From: Bacillota bacterium
Lineage (GTDB): Bacteria > Bacillota > Clostridia > Oscillospirales > Oscillospiraceae
Reading direction: 5' to 3'
Length of the DNA: 56,178 nucleotides
Assembly: GCA_021199635.1 (NCBI GenBank)
Contig: JAJQHS010000001.1
Coordinates: 1-56,178, forward strand
Every line of letters starts with the position of its first letter. Position 1 is the stretch's first letter. Positions 1 to 10,535 of this stretch are shown piece by piece. The position numbers were made by a program, and so were the translations under genes. The notes below the pieces were generated by a model. That model was given only the letters and a program-made list of their open reading frames with translations, was not told the origin of the DNA and did no database searches.

Positions 1-19
1 CCCCACGCTCCGAAGCTGA

Positions 20-1099
20 TCAGCCATGGCGCGCCGCCTCCAAAATCTGCCGGATGCACCGCGCATCCGGCTCCACCGGATTTGTGCGGCAGCAAGGATC
101 CGCCAGCGCCGCCTCCACCAGAGCATCCTGCTTTTCCCGGAGCAGAGCCAGGTCCGCTCCGGCCTGCACCAGGCTGGCAGGCAAACGCAGCCGGGTCCGC
201 AGACGGATCAGCCCGCCGCGCAGATTCCGCACAGCCAGGGTATCCGTGCTTCCGCCCAGACCCGCCGCCCGCGCCAGGCGGGCATACGCCCGAGACGCCG
301 CAGGTGTATTGCAGTCCATGACCCAGGGGAGCAAGATCCCGTTGAGCCGCCCATGGGGAATGTGGAACGCGCCGCCCAGGCTGTGGGAGATGGCGTGGCA
401 AAGCCCGAGCCCCGCCTGAGTGAACGCCATCCCCGCCATGGTCGCGGCCAGATGCACCGGGAGCCGCGCCGACTGCTGCCCGGCAAAGGACGCAGGGAGC
501 CCCGCATAGGCCGCCGCAAACGCCGCGTGGGCCAGAGCATCGGTGATGGGGGAGGCATTTATCGCCGCGCAGGCCTCCAGGCAATGCGCCAGCACGTCGA
601 ATCCGCCATCCGCCGCCAGCTGGGGCGGCAATTGGGTAAGCAGGCCATCGTCCAGCACCGCCATCGTCGGCCGCAGCCGGGCATCCACCAGGGGATGCTT
701 CACCCCATCGTGGGTCAAAATGGCGAAATCCGTCACCTCCGAGCCGGAGCCGGAGGTGGTGGGCACCGCCGCCAGGCAGGCTCCGCTGCCGCTGAAGTAG
801 AGCATGGCCTTGGCGCAGTCGATGGCGCTGCCGCCGCCCAGCGCCACAATGCCGTCCGGCTGGAACGCGCGGACCTTTGCCGCGCCCTCCGCCGCCAGCG
901 TCACTCCCGGGTCCGGCTCCACCCGGTCATATATTTCATAGCACTCCGCCTGCGCGGCCTGGGCGACCTGCTCCGCCGTTCCATTTCTGGCGAAAAACGG
1001 GTCCGTGACCAGCAGCAGCCGCTGCAAATGCAGCTCTTTCAGCGCGGAAATGCTGCCGCGGCCGGATACGACCCGCGTCATGCATACAAATTCATTCAT
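20..1099 (-). CDS. Iron-containing alcohol dehydrogenase family protein
   Basis: GGGSAIDCAKA cofactor motif, TTSGSGSEVT, and metal-site regions DVLAHCLEA and HAISHSLGGAFHIPHG. Confidence 0.9.
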   Translation of the reverse strand: MNEFVCMTRVVSGRGSISALKELHLQRLLLVTDPFFARNGTAEQVAQAAQAECYEIYDRVEPDPGVTLAAEGAAKVRAFQPDGIVALGGGSAIDCAKAMLYFSGSGACLAAVPTTSGSGSEVTDFAILTHDGVKHPLVDARLRPTMAVLDDGLLTQLPPQLAADGGFDVLAHCLEACAAINASPITDALAHAAFAAAYAGLPASFAGQQSARLPVHLAATMAGMAFTQAGLGLCHAISHSLGGAFHIPHGRLNGILLPWVMDCNTPAASRAYARLARAAGLGGSTDTLAVRNLRGGLIRLRTRLRLPASLVQAGADLALLREKQDALVEAALADPCCRTNPVEPDARCIRQILEAARHG

Positions 1100-1250
1100 C
1101 CTTCCACCGCCTTTTCACAGCTATTATTTCCCAAGGTGGGGAAAATCATGTGCTGCGCCAGATTTTTTGAAAATTTCCGCTCCCATACTAGCGCAGCGGA
1201 GCGGATTGTGCTATAATGTGCACAAGTATACCAATATGGAGAGATTGACT

Positions 1251-3332
1251 ATGCTGGAACTTCTGGCCCCCGCCGGTTCCATGGAGGCGCTGCACGCTGC
1301 CGTTCAGAACGGCGCGAATGCGGTGTACCTGGGCTGCGGGACCTTTAATGCCCGACAGGGCGCAAAAAATTTCACACCGCAAATGCTCACCGAAGCGGTG
1401 AAATACTGCCACGTGCGGGGCACAGCGGTGCATTTTACATTGAATACGCTGGTTTCCGACCGGGAAACGCCGGAGGTCTGCGCCCTGATCCGCAGCGCGG
1501 CGCTCAGCGGTGTGGACGCGTTTATCGTGCAGGATCTGAATGTGATCGGCCTGTGCCGCCAGATCGCGCCCGACATCCCCATCCACGGCTCCACCCAGAT
1601 GACCATCCATTCCCTGCCCGGAGTGCTGTTCTGCGCCGCCCTGGGGCTGAAGCGGGTTGTACTCAGCCGGGAGCTGAGCCGGGACGACATCCGCTATATC
1701 GTGCAGAATTCCCCTATCGAGATCGAAATTTTCGGCCATGGCGCGCTTTGTATGTGCTATTCCGGGCAGTGCTACCTGTCCTCCGCCATCGGCGGCCGCT
1801 CCGGCAACCGGGGGCGGTGCGCGCAGCCCTGCCGCCAGAGCTACGGCTTTGGCCGCTGGGAGAGCAAGCACCCGCTGAGCCTGAAGGACAATTGCCTGGT
1901 GGACCATGTGCGGGAAATTGAAAAAATGGGCGTGACCTCCCTGAAGCTGGAGGGGCGGATGAAGCGCCCGGAATACGTGGCCGCGGTCACCGCCGTGTAC
2001 CGCCAGGCCATCGACGGCAAGCCCGTCACCCAGCAGATGATGGACACCCTGACCGCCGCGTTCAACCGCCAGGGCTTTACCGACGGCTACTATACCGGCA
2101 ACCCGGGGCAGCATATGTTCGGCATCCGGGAGGAAAAATCCGAGGACGCCAAATGGCTCCAGGAGGCCCGACAGAGCTACGAAACCGCGGAGAACAGTCT
2201 GGTGGCTGTCCGCTTTGAAATGAATGTGACCCGCCGCAGCGCCACCCTGACAGTCACTGACCCCCAGGGCCGCAGCTGCCGGGTGGAAGGCCCCAGGCCG
2301 GAGGTCGCCCGCAGCCGTCCGGTGACGGTGGAGGCGCTCTCCGAGCGGCTGGGCAAAACCGGCGGGACGCCCTACTACTGCCAGGAGGCGGTGATCCACC
2401 TGGACGATGGCCTGAGTCTGTCCGCCGCCGCCGTCAACGCCCTGCGCCGGGACGCCCTGAGCCAGCTGACGGCGCTGCGCGCCCGGCGGGCGCAGCCGAC
2501 GCTCCGCCGCCCGGAGAAGACCGCCCATTATGACGGCAGCAGGGAGCATCCCGGCCTGACCCTGCAGGTCACCTCCCGGGACCAGATCACCGAGAAGATG
2601 CTGAAAATGCGGCCGGAGGTCCTGTACGTCCCCCTGCACATCCTGGCGCTGGACCCGGATTTCTGCCGGGAGTTGAGCCAGAAGGTACGGGTGGTCGCTG
2701 TGCTGCCCCGGATCCTCCATGACAACGAGATGGACCCGGTGAAGGTGGACCTGCGCGCCATCCGGGACATGGGCGTGCGGGAGGCGCTGGCCGGGAACCT
2801 GGGGATGATGCTGCCCCTGCGGGAGCAGGGCTTCCGCATCCGGGGGGACTACGGGCTGAACCTGTACAATTCCGGCGCGGTGAACCTGATGCGGGAGCTG
2901 AAGCTGCTGTCCGCCACACTGAGCTTTGAAATGACCCTCCCCCAGATCCGGGACGTCAGCAAGGCGGTGCCCTGCGAAATCCTGGCCTACGGCCGACTGC
3001 CGCTGATGGTGACGGAGAATTGCCTGGTTCGCAGCCGCACCGGCAGCTGCACCTGCAACCTGAGCCGGGAGAAGCTGATGGACAAAACCGGTGCGGAATT
3101 CCCCATCATCCGGGACGGCGGAAAATGCCGCAGCGTCCTGCTCAACGGCAAGAAGCTGAACTGGCTGGACCGGCAGGAGGACTTGGCGCGGCTGGGGCTT
3201 TGGGCCGTCCGGCTGTACTTCACCACGGAAAGCCCCCGGGAGGTGGACAATGTCCTCTCCGCTTACCGCAACCCCCCACCCTTCGACCCGGGCGCCTGCA
3301 CAAGAGGGCTGTACCTCAGAGGTCTGGAGTAG
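1251..3332 (+). CDS. U32 family peptidase / collagenase-like protein
   Basis: MLELLAPAGSMEALHAAVQNGANAVYLG N-terminus and ELEIFGHGALCMCYSGQCYLSS-type signature; internal ATG at 1251 preferred over the ORF-track start at 1005. Confidence 0.92.
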   Translation: MLELLAPAGSMEALHAAVQNGANAVYLGCGTFNARQGAKNFTPQMLTEAVKYCHVRGTAVHFTLNTLVSDRETPEVCALIRSAALSGVDAFIVQDLNVIGLCRQIAPDIPIHGSTQMTIHSLPGVLFCAALGLKRVVLSRELSRDDIRYIVQNSPIEIEIFGHGALCMCYSGQCYLSSAIGGRSGNRGRCAQPCRQSYGFGRWESKHPLSLKDNCLVDHVREIEKMGVTSLKLEGRMKRPEYVAAVTAVYRQAIDGKPVTQQMMDTLTAAFNRQGFTDGYYTGNPGQHMFGIREEKSEDAKWLQEARQSYETAENSLVAVRFEMNVTRRSATLTVTDPQGRSCRVEGPRPEVARSRPVTVEALSERLGKTGGTPYYCQEAVIHLDDGLSLSAAAVNALRRDALSQLTALRARRAQPTLRRPEKTAHYDGSREHPGLTLQVTSRDQITEKMLKMRPEVLYVPLHILALDPDFCRELSQKVRVVAVLPRILHDNEMDPVKVDLRAIRDMGVREALAGNLGMMLPLREQGFRIRGDYGLNLYNSGAVNLMRELKLLSATLSFEMTLPQIRDVSKAVPCEILAYGRLPLMVTENCLVRSRTGSCTCNLSREKLMDKTGAEFPIIRDGGKCRSVLLNGKKLNWLDRQEDLARLGLWAVRLYFTTESPREVDNVLSAYRNPPPFDPGACTRGLYLRGLE

Positions 3333-3346
3333 AGAAGGAGGCAAAT

Positions 3347-3910
3347 ATGCGTATCATCCTCGCATCCCAATCCCCCCGCCGCCGGGAGCTGATGGCGCTG
3401 CTGCGCCTGCCGTTTCTGGTGCGTGCGGCGGATATTGACGAAACCATGGACCCGGCGAAGGACCCCTACGACGAGGTCGCCAGGGTCAGCCGGAAAAAAG
3501 CCGGGGCCACGCCCCGGGAGGAAGCGGATATTGTCATCGCGGCGGACACCATCGTGGTCTGCGCCGGGAAGGTGCTGGGGAAGCCCCGGAGCCAGGAGGA
3601 GGCGGTGCAGATGCTGACCCTGCTCTCCGGCCGGGACCACCAGGTGATGACCGGGCTGACCGTGCTGCGGGGCGACTGGGAAAAAACCTGCACTGAGGTC
3701 ACCCACCTGCACTTCCGCCCCCTGAGCCCAGCGGAAATCGCGGACTATGTATCCACCGGCGAGCCGATGGACAAGGCCGGCGCCTACGGTATCCAGGGCG
3801 GCGGCGCGCTGTTCGCCCAGCGGATCGAGGGCGACTATTATAATGTAATGGGGCTGCCGGTGTGCCGGCTGCGGCAGATTCTGGAGGAAGCCGCACCGGA
3901 GCTGTTTTAA
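3347..3910 (+). CDS. maf: Maf family nucleotide pyrophosphatase
   Basis: MRIILASQSPRRRELMALL, AADTIV and DKAGAYGIQG motifs; AGAAGGAGG RBS before ATG 3347. Confidence 0.93.
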   Translation: MRIILASQSPRRRELMALLRLPFLVRAADIDETMDPAKDPYDEVARVSRKKAGATPREEADIVIAADTIVVCAGKVLGKPRSQEEAVQMLTLLSGRDHQVMTGLTVLRGDWEKTCTEVTHLHFRPLSPAEIADYVSTGEPMDKAGAYGIQGGGALFAQRIEGDYYNVMGLPVCRLRQILEEAAPELF

Positions 3911-3919
3911 GGAGATAGT

Positions 3920-4750
3920 ATGAGGCATTATTTTTCCACAAAAGTGAAAGTCGTCCTGGTGCTGGCAGTGATCCTGACGGCGGGGCTGGCGGTGACCGGC
4001 AGCCTGACCGGGCTGACCGTGGGCGAAATGTTTGTCCAGGGGGTGCTGACGCCCCTGCGCACCGGTGCCAGCGCGCTGACCGCCCAGGCGGAGCGGTTCT
4101 ACGACTACCTGTTCCGCTATGAGGCTCTGGAGGCGGAAAACACCGCCCTGAAGGAGGAGCTTGCCCAAATGCGGGACGATGCTCTGGCGGCAGAGTCCGT
4201 CCAGCGGGAGAACGACCGGCTCCGGGCGCTGCTGGAGCTGAAGGAGGAGCATGAGGACTACCAGCTGGTGGACGCCTACATCATCTCCTGGAGCTCCTCG
4301 GATTTTTCCAGCACCTGTACCATTAACCGGGGCACCTCCTCCGGCATTGAAACCGGGATGTGCGCCATCACGGAAAGCGGCGAGGTAGTAGGGCTGGTGA
4401 CAGAGGCCGGCTCCAACTACGCCGTCATCCGCACGATCCTGGATTCCTCCCTGGAGATCAGCGCCATCATTTCCTCCTCCGGCTACAGCGGCATGGTTTC
4501 CGGCAGCTACGTCACCGGCGAGGAGGGGCTGCTGCGGATGGATTACCTTTCCTCCGCTGCCATCATCCGCAATAACGACCAGGTGGTCACCGCCGGCTCC
4601 ACCGTCTATCCCCGGAACCTGACCCTGGGATACATTGTGGACGCGGGCTTCAATGACAGCGGCGTATCCAAATACGCGATCCTGGAGCCTGCGGCGGACA
4701 TCAGCAGCCTGGAGCAGGTGTTCATCCTGACGGATTTCAGTACGGAGTAA
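3920..4750 (+). CDS. mreC: Rod shape-determining protein MreC
   Basis: N-terminal TM, coiled coil, MreC-type beta domains; sits between maf and mreD. Confidence 0.9.
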   Translation: MRHYFSTKVKVVLVLAVILTAGLAVTGSLTGLTVGEMFVQGVLTPLRTGASALTAQAERFYDYLFRYEALEAENTALKEELAQMRDDALAAESVQRENDRLRALLELKEEHEDYQLVDAYIISWSSSDFSSTCTINRGTSSGIETGMCAITESGEVVGLVTEAGSNYAVIRTILDSSLEISAIISSSGYSGMVSGSYVTGEEGLLRMDYLSSAAIIRNNDQVVTAGSTVYPRNLTLGYIVDAGFNDSGVSKYAILEPAADISSLEQVFILTDFSTE

Positions 4751-4754
4751 GCCC

Positions 4755-5336
4755 ATGTTTCGAAAAAAATACGATTTCAAGCCGGATAAAACTGACCCCG
4801 GCATCCTGAAAAAGCTGTACCTGACCCAAAAGCAGCGGCTTTCCATCTGCAGATGGACGCTGTACGCGCTGGCGCTGCTGGTGCTTTCCCTAGTGCAGGA
4901 CTGCATGCTCTCCCATGTCCGGATCTACGGCGCCACCACCGAGCTGGTCAGCGCCGGAATCCTGCTGTGCTGCGTGCTGCTGGACCCGGATTCCGCCGGG
5001 GTATTCGCCCTGATCAGCTCCGTGATGTACTACCTCTCCGGCTCCGCCCCCGGGGTGTACACCATTGCCCTGCTGACGGTCCTGGGCACGCTGCTGTCCA
5101 TCTTCCGCCGGGGCTACCTGCGCAAGGGCTTCAGCACCACGCTGGTCTGCGCGGGTGCGGCGATGCTAATGTACCAGGTGGCGGTCTTCCTGCTGGAGCT
5201 GTTTTTCGGGAGGACCCACCTGGGCAGGTTCGGATATTTCTGCCTTCAGGGCGGGCTGTCCATCGCCGCCATGCCGGTGCTGTATCCCGTGTTCGTATCC
5301 ATCGGTAAAATCGGAGGAGAATCATGGAAAGAATAA
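4755..5336 (+). CDS. mreD: Rod shape-determining protein MreD
   Basis: Multi-TM protein between mreC and PBP2; 13-nt overlap with the next gene. Confidence 0.8.
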   Translation: MFRKKYDFKPDKTDPGILKKLYLTQKQRLSICRWTLYALALLVLSLVQDCMLSHVRIYGATTELVSAGILLCCVLLDPDSAGVFALISSVMYYLSGSAPGVYTIALLTVLGTLLSIFRRGYLRKGFSTTLVCAGAAMLMYQVAVFLLELFFGRTHLGRFGYFCLQGGLSIAAMPVLYPVFVSIGKIGGESWKE

Positions 5337-7411
5337 CCCGTGTACGCGTAACCATTCTTCTCGCCCTTTTCTGCGTGATCCTTGGATTTTTCACCCTGCG
5401 GCTGTTTAATCTCCAGGTGGTGGCCAACGACGGCGACACCGACAACCGGAAGCTGTACTACACGGTCACCCGGGTCAAAGCCGCCCGCGGGGACATCCTG
5501 GACTGCAACGGCAATGTGCTGGTGACCAACCGCGCCACCTACGACCTGGTGTTCAACCACTACGTCATCAAGGACGCCACCGGCACCAACAATTACCTGC
5601 TCCAGCTGGTGCAGCTGTGCCGGGAGCTGGGTGTGGAGTATATCGACCATTTCCCGGTTTCGGAGGATGCGCCCTTTACTTACACCCTCAGCGACTATAG
5701 CAGCACCTGGCAGGGCTATTTCCAGGCGTACCTGCCCACCGTCGGCGGCGGCCTGGACTCGGACATCACCGCGCCCCTGCTGATGCGCAAGCTCCGGGAC
5801 GCTTACAGCATTCCGGAGGATTGGAGCGACGAGGATGCCCGGGCAGTGATCGGCCTGCGCTACGAGCTGGACCTGCGCAGCGACATCACCAATCTTTCCA
5901 ACTATGTATTCATGGAGGATGTGGACAACGACACCCTGGCCGCCATCCTGGAGCTGAATATCCCCGGGCTGAAAACCGAGGAATCCATGGTGCGGGTGTA
6001 TAACACCGAATACGCCGCCCATGTTCTGGGCTATATCGGCGCCATCACTGAGGAGCAGTGGGCAGAGACCTATAAGGAGCTGGACGGCTACTCCATGGAC
6101 GCGCTGGTGGGGCAGAGCGGCTTCGAGCTGGCGTTCGAGGAGTACCTCCACGGGGTGGACGGCTACCGGGTGGACGTGACCACCTCCGACGGCACCCTGG
6201 TGGAGCAGTACTACCGCACGGACGAGGACGGCAACGAGCAAGTCCCCGTGGCCGGGCAGAATGTGGAGGTCTCCATCGACATCAACCTGCAGGGCGTTGC
6301 CGAGGAGGAAATGGCGACCCTGTTCGCCCAGCTGCGCGCCCAGGACGAGGACGAGGACGGCGCGGATGCGGAAGGCGGCGCTGTGGTGGTGATGGAGGTC
6401 AAAACCGGGCAGGTGCTGGTATGCGCCAGCTATCCCACCTACGACCTGGCCAATTTCCGGGAGATTTACAGTGAGCTCCTGGAGCAGGACTACGCACCCA
6501 TGTACAACCGGGCGACCCAGGCGACCTATCCCCCCGGCTCCACCTACAAAATGTCCATGGTCATTGCCGGCATTGACTCCGGCGTGATCACCCAGTACAC
6601 CACCATTGAGGATGAGGGTGTATTCACGAAGTACGAGGGCTTCACCGCCAACTGCCTGTACTGGACTAATTATGGCTTGACCCACGGCTCCATTACCGCC
6701 GCCCAGGCGCTTTCCGTCTCCTGCAACTATTTCTTCTACGAATTGGGAGATATGGTTTCCCTGGAAGCCATGGACGCTACCGCCAAGGCTCTGGGCCTGG
6801 GGGAGAGCACTGGCATTGAGTTGGCGGAGAATATCGGTTACCGTGCCAACGCGGAAACAAAAGCATCCTTGTACTCCGGGGACGACGCCCGCTGGTACCG
6901 TGCCGACCAGATCATGGCGGCCATCGGCCAGTCCATCAACCGCTTCACCCCCATGCAGCTTTGCGTCTACACCAGCACCCTTGCCAATCGTGGCGTGCGG
7001 TACAAAGCCACCTTCCTGAGCCGCGTGCTGTCCTCAGGCTACGAATCCCTGGTCTACACCAACGAGCCGGTGATTGTCAGCACGCTGGAGATTTCCGACG
7101 CGGCATACCAGGCCTACAGCGAGGGAATGCGCCTGGCCGCCACAGAGGGCACCGCCAGGGGCTCCCTGGGAGACTTTGCCATTGCCGTAGCGGCGAAAAC
7201 CGGTACGGCAGAAACCTACAGCAGCGTTTCCGACAACGGTGCGTTCGTCTGCTACGCTCCGTATGACGACCCGGAGATCGCCATCGTGGTCTACGGCGAG
7301 AAGGCCGGCCACGGCACCACCATGGGCCAGATCGCAAGGGCGATCCTGGAAGCCTACTTCAGCGACGAGCTGTCCGGCAGCACATCCACCGGAGAAAACA
7401 GCGTCAGCTGA
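5324..7411 (+). CDS. mrdA: Penicillin-binding protein 2 (peptidoglycan D,D-transpeptidase)
   Basis: N-terminal TM, RGDILDCNGNVL, YPPGSTYKM (SxxK), SCN, AKTGTAET (KTG). Confidence 0.93.
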   Translation: MERITRVRVTILLALFCVILGFFTLRLFNLQVVANDGDTDNRKLYYTVTRVKAARGDILDCNGNVLVTNRATYDLVFNHYVIKDATGTNNYLLQLVQLCRELGVEYIDHFPVSEDAPFTYTLSDYSSTWQGYFQAYLPTVGGGLDSDITAPLLMRKLRDAYSIPEDWSDEDARAVIGLRYELDLRSDITNLSNYVFMEDVDNDTLAAILELNIPGLKTEESMVRVYNTEYAAHVLGYIGAITEEQWAETYKELDGYSMDALVGQSGFELAFEEYLHGVDGYRVDVTTSDGTLVEQYYRTDEDGNEQVPVAGQNVEVSIDINLQGVAEEEMATLFAQLRAQDEDEDGADAEGGAVVVMEVKTGQVLVCASYPTYDLANFREIYSELLEQDYAPMYNRATQATYPPGSTYKMSMVIAGIDSGVITQYTTIEDEGVFTKYEGFTANCLYWTNYGLTHGSITAAQALSVSCNYFFYELGDMVSLEAMDATAKALGLGESTGIELAENIGYRANAETKASLYSGDDARWYRADQIMAAIGQSINRFTPMQLCVYTSTLANRGVRYKATFLSRVLSSGYESLVYTNEPVIVSTLEISDAAYQAYSEGMRLAATEGTARGSLGDFAIAVAAKTGTAETYSSVSDNGAFVCYAPYDDPEIAIVVYGEKAGHGTTMGQIARAILEAYFSDELSGSTSTGENSVS

Positions 7412-7445
7412 TATTGCCGGACGATCCACACACCATCCAATCCGC

Positions 7446-7467
7446 AGGGAGGGGCAAGCCCCTCCCT
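7446..7467 (+). terminator. Rho-independent terminator after PBP2
   Basis: AGGGAGGGGC/GCCCCTCCCT hairpin followed by GTTTTGTT. Confidence 0.75.
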
Positions 7468-7709
7468 GTTTTGTTCCCCGCCGCGGATGCGCTGGCGTTT
7501 GGAGTGCGTGCAGATATTTTCGGGGCAGGGACAGGCAATTGCCCCGGGAATCCGGGTAAATTTTCAGGAAAGTCAACTGGTTTTGTCCTTTTTTGCGCCG
7601 GGATGCAAAAATTTAACGCAAAAATGGCAGAAATTCTTTGCTTTTTCCATACGGCATGATATAATAGTAGTCACAGCGTTCCGCTGAATCAGACAAGGAG
7701 GAATTTTCC

Positions 7710-8378
7710 ATGCAATCTATCAAAAAATATCTGGCAGAGTTCATCGGCACCTTCGTCCTGGTGCTCTTTGCCTGCGGCACTGCGGCGGTCGTGGGCTGCT
7801 CCGGCGCCAGCCCGGATGCCGCGTATCTGCTCACCGCTCTGGCCTTCGGACTGGTGATCGTGGCCATGGCCTACTCCATCGGCAACATCTCCGGCTGCCA
7901 CATCAACCCCGCAGTGTCCATCGCCATGCTGGTCAGCAAGAAGATGAGCGTGAAGGATTTCATCGGCTACGTGATCGCCCAGTGTGCGGGCGGCATTGCC
8001 GGTGCGGCGATCCTGGGCGTTCTGGCCGGATGGGACTGCGGCTTTGGCGCCAACGGTCTGTATGACGGCAGCATTGCCAAGTCCCTGCTGATCGAGGTCA
8101 TCCTGACCTTCGTATTTGTGCTGGCCATCCTGGGCGTCACCTCCAAGACGGAGAACAGCCATGTGTCCGGCCTGGTCATCGGCCTGACCCTGACGCTGGT
8201 ACATATCTTTGGCATTTACTTCACCGGCACCAGCGTGAACCCTGCCCGCTCCCTGGCCTCCGCCATCTTCGCCGGCGGCGATGCTCTGGCAAATGTGTGG
8301 GTGTTCATCGTCGCGCCCCTGGTGGGCGGCGTACTGGCCGCTCTGGTGTGGAAATTCCTGAGCAGCGAAAAGGAATAA
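7710..8378 (+). CDS. Aquaporin / MIP family channel
   Basis: Two NPA boxes (CHINPAVSIA, SVNPARSLA) and six predicted TM segments. Confidence 0.93.
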   Translation: MQSIKKYLAEFIGTFVLVLFACGTAAVVGCSGASPDAAYLLTALAFGLVIVAMAYSIGNISGCHINPAVSIAMLVSKKMSVKDFIGYVIAQCAGGIAGAAILGVLAGWDCGFGANGLYDGSIAKSLLIEVILTFVFVLAILGVTSKTENSHVSGLVIGLTLTLVHIFGIYFTGTSVNPARSLASAIFAGGDALANVWVFIVAPLVGGVLAALVWKFLSSEKE

Positions 8379-8494
8379 TCCCCTCCCGCAAAATGCTGCT
8401 GAGGCTTTGCCTTGTGCGTATCCGGCGGTAATTTCAGGAAAAATATGGCGCAGTCCCTTCTGTGGGGCTGCGCCATAACCTTTTTATATAGTCA

Positions 8495-8531
8495 GAGGCT
8501 GTACCAAAAGCGATTGCTTCGGTACAGCCTC
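8495..8531. terminator. Bidirectional terminator hairpin between aquaporin and the M18 aminopeptidase
   Basis: GAGGCTGTACC/GGTACAGCCTC perfect 11-bp stem between convergent genes. Confidence 0.75.
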
Positions 8532-8548
8532 TTCTCTGTTTTTTGGAA

Positions 8549-9934
8549 TTACGCCTGGTAAATGGCCTTGCAGGCCAGCATGGTTTCGTAGCAGTCCAGC
8601 TTACTCACCAGCTCCATAGGCGCGTGCATGCACAGCACCGGCACGCCGGCGTCCACTGTGACGATGTTCCGGTTGGCCATATAAGCGGCTACCGTGCCGC
8701 CGCCGCCCTGGTCCACCTTGCCCAGCGTGGCGATCTGCCAGATGACCCCGGCATTATCCAGGGTGGTGCGCACATGCCCCATAGCCTCGGCGGAGGCGTC
8801 GGACGCGCCGCCCTTGCCCCGGGAGCCGGTGTACTTGCAGATGGCCACGCCATAATTCAGCATGGAATTGTTCCGCCGGTCGCAGGTCTCGGCAAAATTG
8901 GGGTCGAAGGCGTTGGAAACGTCCGCCGACAGGCAGAAGGAGTGGGCGAAGCAGTCCCGCAGGTTCACGCCCTGGGCATCGCAAAGCGCGCCCATGAAAT
9001 ACTCGAAGGCCTGGCTCTGCATTCCGGAGATGCCCACGCTGCCGATCTCCTCCTTGTCCGCCAGGATGCACACAGCGGTCTTCTCCGGATGCTCGACGGC
9101 AAACAGCGCGTCCAGCTCCGCATAGGCGCAGACCCGGTCGTCATGCCCGTAAGCGCCCAGCAGGCTCCGATCCAGGCCCACCTCCCGGCACCGCCCGGCG
9201 GGGACGATGGTCAGTTCAGCGGAGAGGAAGTCGGCCTCGATCAGGCCGTATTTCTCGTTCAGCAGCTTCATGATGTTCAGCTTTACCAGGTCGCTGCCCT
9301 CACCCTGGAGTGGCTCGGTCCCCAGGATGACGTTCAGCTGCTCGCCCTCAATACCCTTGGCCAGGGGCTTCTGCATCTGGTCACCGGCCAGGTGCACCAG
9401 CAGGTCGGAGATCACCAGGATGGGGTCATCCGCGTCCTCGCCGATGGTCACGGTGACCACGCTGCCGTCCTTCCGGTACACGACGCCATGCAGCGCCAAA
9501 GCTATGGTGGGCCACTGGTACTTCTTGATGCCGCCATAGTAATGGGTCTTGAAATAGGCGATCTCCGTGTCCTCGTACAGGGGGTTGGGCTTCAGGTCCA
9601 TTCTGGGAGAATCCACGTGGGCGGCGCAGATGTTGGCGCCATCCGCCAGGGAGCGGGTGCCCACCACTGCCAGGATGATGGACTTGCCCCGGTTGTTCAG
9701 GTAGATTTTGTCGCCGGGCTTTGCCTCCATCCCGGCACTCAGCGGGCGGAAGCCCCGGCGCTCGGCCTCGGCGGATGCCCACGCGGTGGCCTCCCGCTCG
9801 GTCTTGCAGCTGTCGATGAAGGCAGTGTAGCGCTGGCAGTAGGCTTCCATCTCCTGGCGGTCCTCAGCGGAAATGCGGGTGTAGCCGTTTTTGCTGCTCA
9901 TCAGCAGGGATTCTTTCAGTTCGTCATTGGTCAT
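8549..9934 (-). CDS. M18 family aminopeptidase
   Basis: AAHVDSPRMDLKPNPLYED, DKEEIGS, SADVSNAFDPNF and GKGGASDAS motifs; start set at MTNDELKE. Confidence 0.9.
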   Translation of the reverse strand: MTNDELKESLLMSSKNGYTRISAEDRQEMEAYCQRYTAFIDSCKTEREATAWASAEAERRGFRPLSAGMEAKPGDKIYLNNRGKSIILAVVGTRSLADGANICAAHVDSPRMDLKPNPLYEDTEIAYFKTHYYGGIKKYQWPTIALALHGVVYRKDGSVVTVTIGEDADDPILVISDLLVHLAGDQMQKPLAKGIEGEQLNVILGTEPLQGEGSDLVKLNIMKLLNEKYGLIEADFLSAELTIVPAGRCREVGLDRSLLGAYGHDDRVCAYAELDALFAVEHPEKTAVCILADKEEIGSVGISGMQSQAFEYFMGALCDAQGVNLRDCFAHSFCLSADVSNAFDPNFAETCDRRNNSMLNYGVAICKYTGSRGKGGASDASAEAMGHVRTTLDNAGVIWQIATLGKVDQGGGGTVAAYMANRNIVTVDAGVPVLCMHAPMELVSKLDCYETMLACKAIYQA

Positions 9935-9959
9935 GATTGCGTTCTCCTTTCGATTCTGT

Positions 9960-10535
9960 CTATATGATAGCAAGTTTTTTCAGAAAAGCAAGACATTTGC
10001 GGCAGAAAGCCTCATCGCTTTCCCCATTTTCCAGAATGTAGTCGCATTTTTCCCGGAACCATTCGTCCGGATGCTGGGCGCGGATGCGGCTGCGGGCGTA
10101 GGTCTCCGAGATGCCGTCCCGGCGCATCAGTCGGGCGACGCGGACCTCTTCCGGAGCCAGCACGCCCACGGTCACATCGCAAAGCTCCGCCAATTCCCCC
10201 TCAAACAGCCCGATGGCGTCAATGGCAGCCAGATCTGGGCGGGGCGTAAGCATGCGCACGACCTCCCGCTTCACAGCGGCATGGGTGATGGCGTTCAGCG
10301 CCAGCAGGGCACTTTCGTCGGAGAAAACCAGGCTGCCCAGCTTCTTCCTGTCCAGCACCCCGTCCGTCACGGTCCCGGGGAATCGGGCGCCGATGGCACG
10401 GGTCAGGGTTGGGTCATCGGCGAGCAGGCGATGGTAAATGGCGTCGCAGTCCAGCGCGGTGCCGCCCTGCCGGGCGATCTGGTGCAGCAGCGTCGTCTTC
10501 CCGCTGCCGCTGCCGCCGGTGATGCCGATGATCAT
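9960..10535 (-). CDS. coaE: Dephospho-CoA kinase
   Basis: MIIGITGGSGSGKTTLL P-loop, LDCDAIYH; start overlaps the upstream tsaC stop. Confidence 0.9.
   Translation of the reverse strand: MIIGITGGSGSGKTTLLHQIARQGGTALDCDAIYHRLLADDPTLTRAIGARFPGTVTDGVLDRKKLGSLVFSDESALLALNAITHAAVKREVVRMLTPRPDLAAIDAIGLFEGELAELCDVTVGVLAPEEVRVARLMRRDGISETYARSRIRAQHPDEWFREKCDYILENGESDEAFCRKCLAFLKKLAII

Noticed and set aside
1188-3344. 718-aa minus-strand ORF opposite the U32 peptidase
   Set aside because: Antisense artefact; no recognisable domain, and the sense strand is a clear U32 peptidase.
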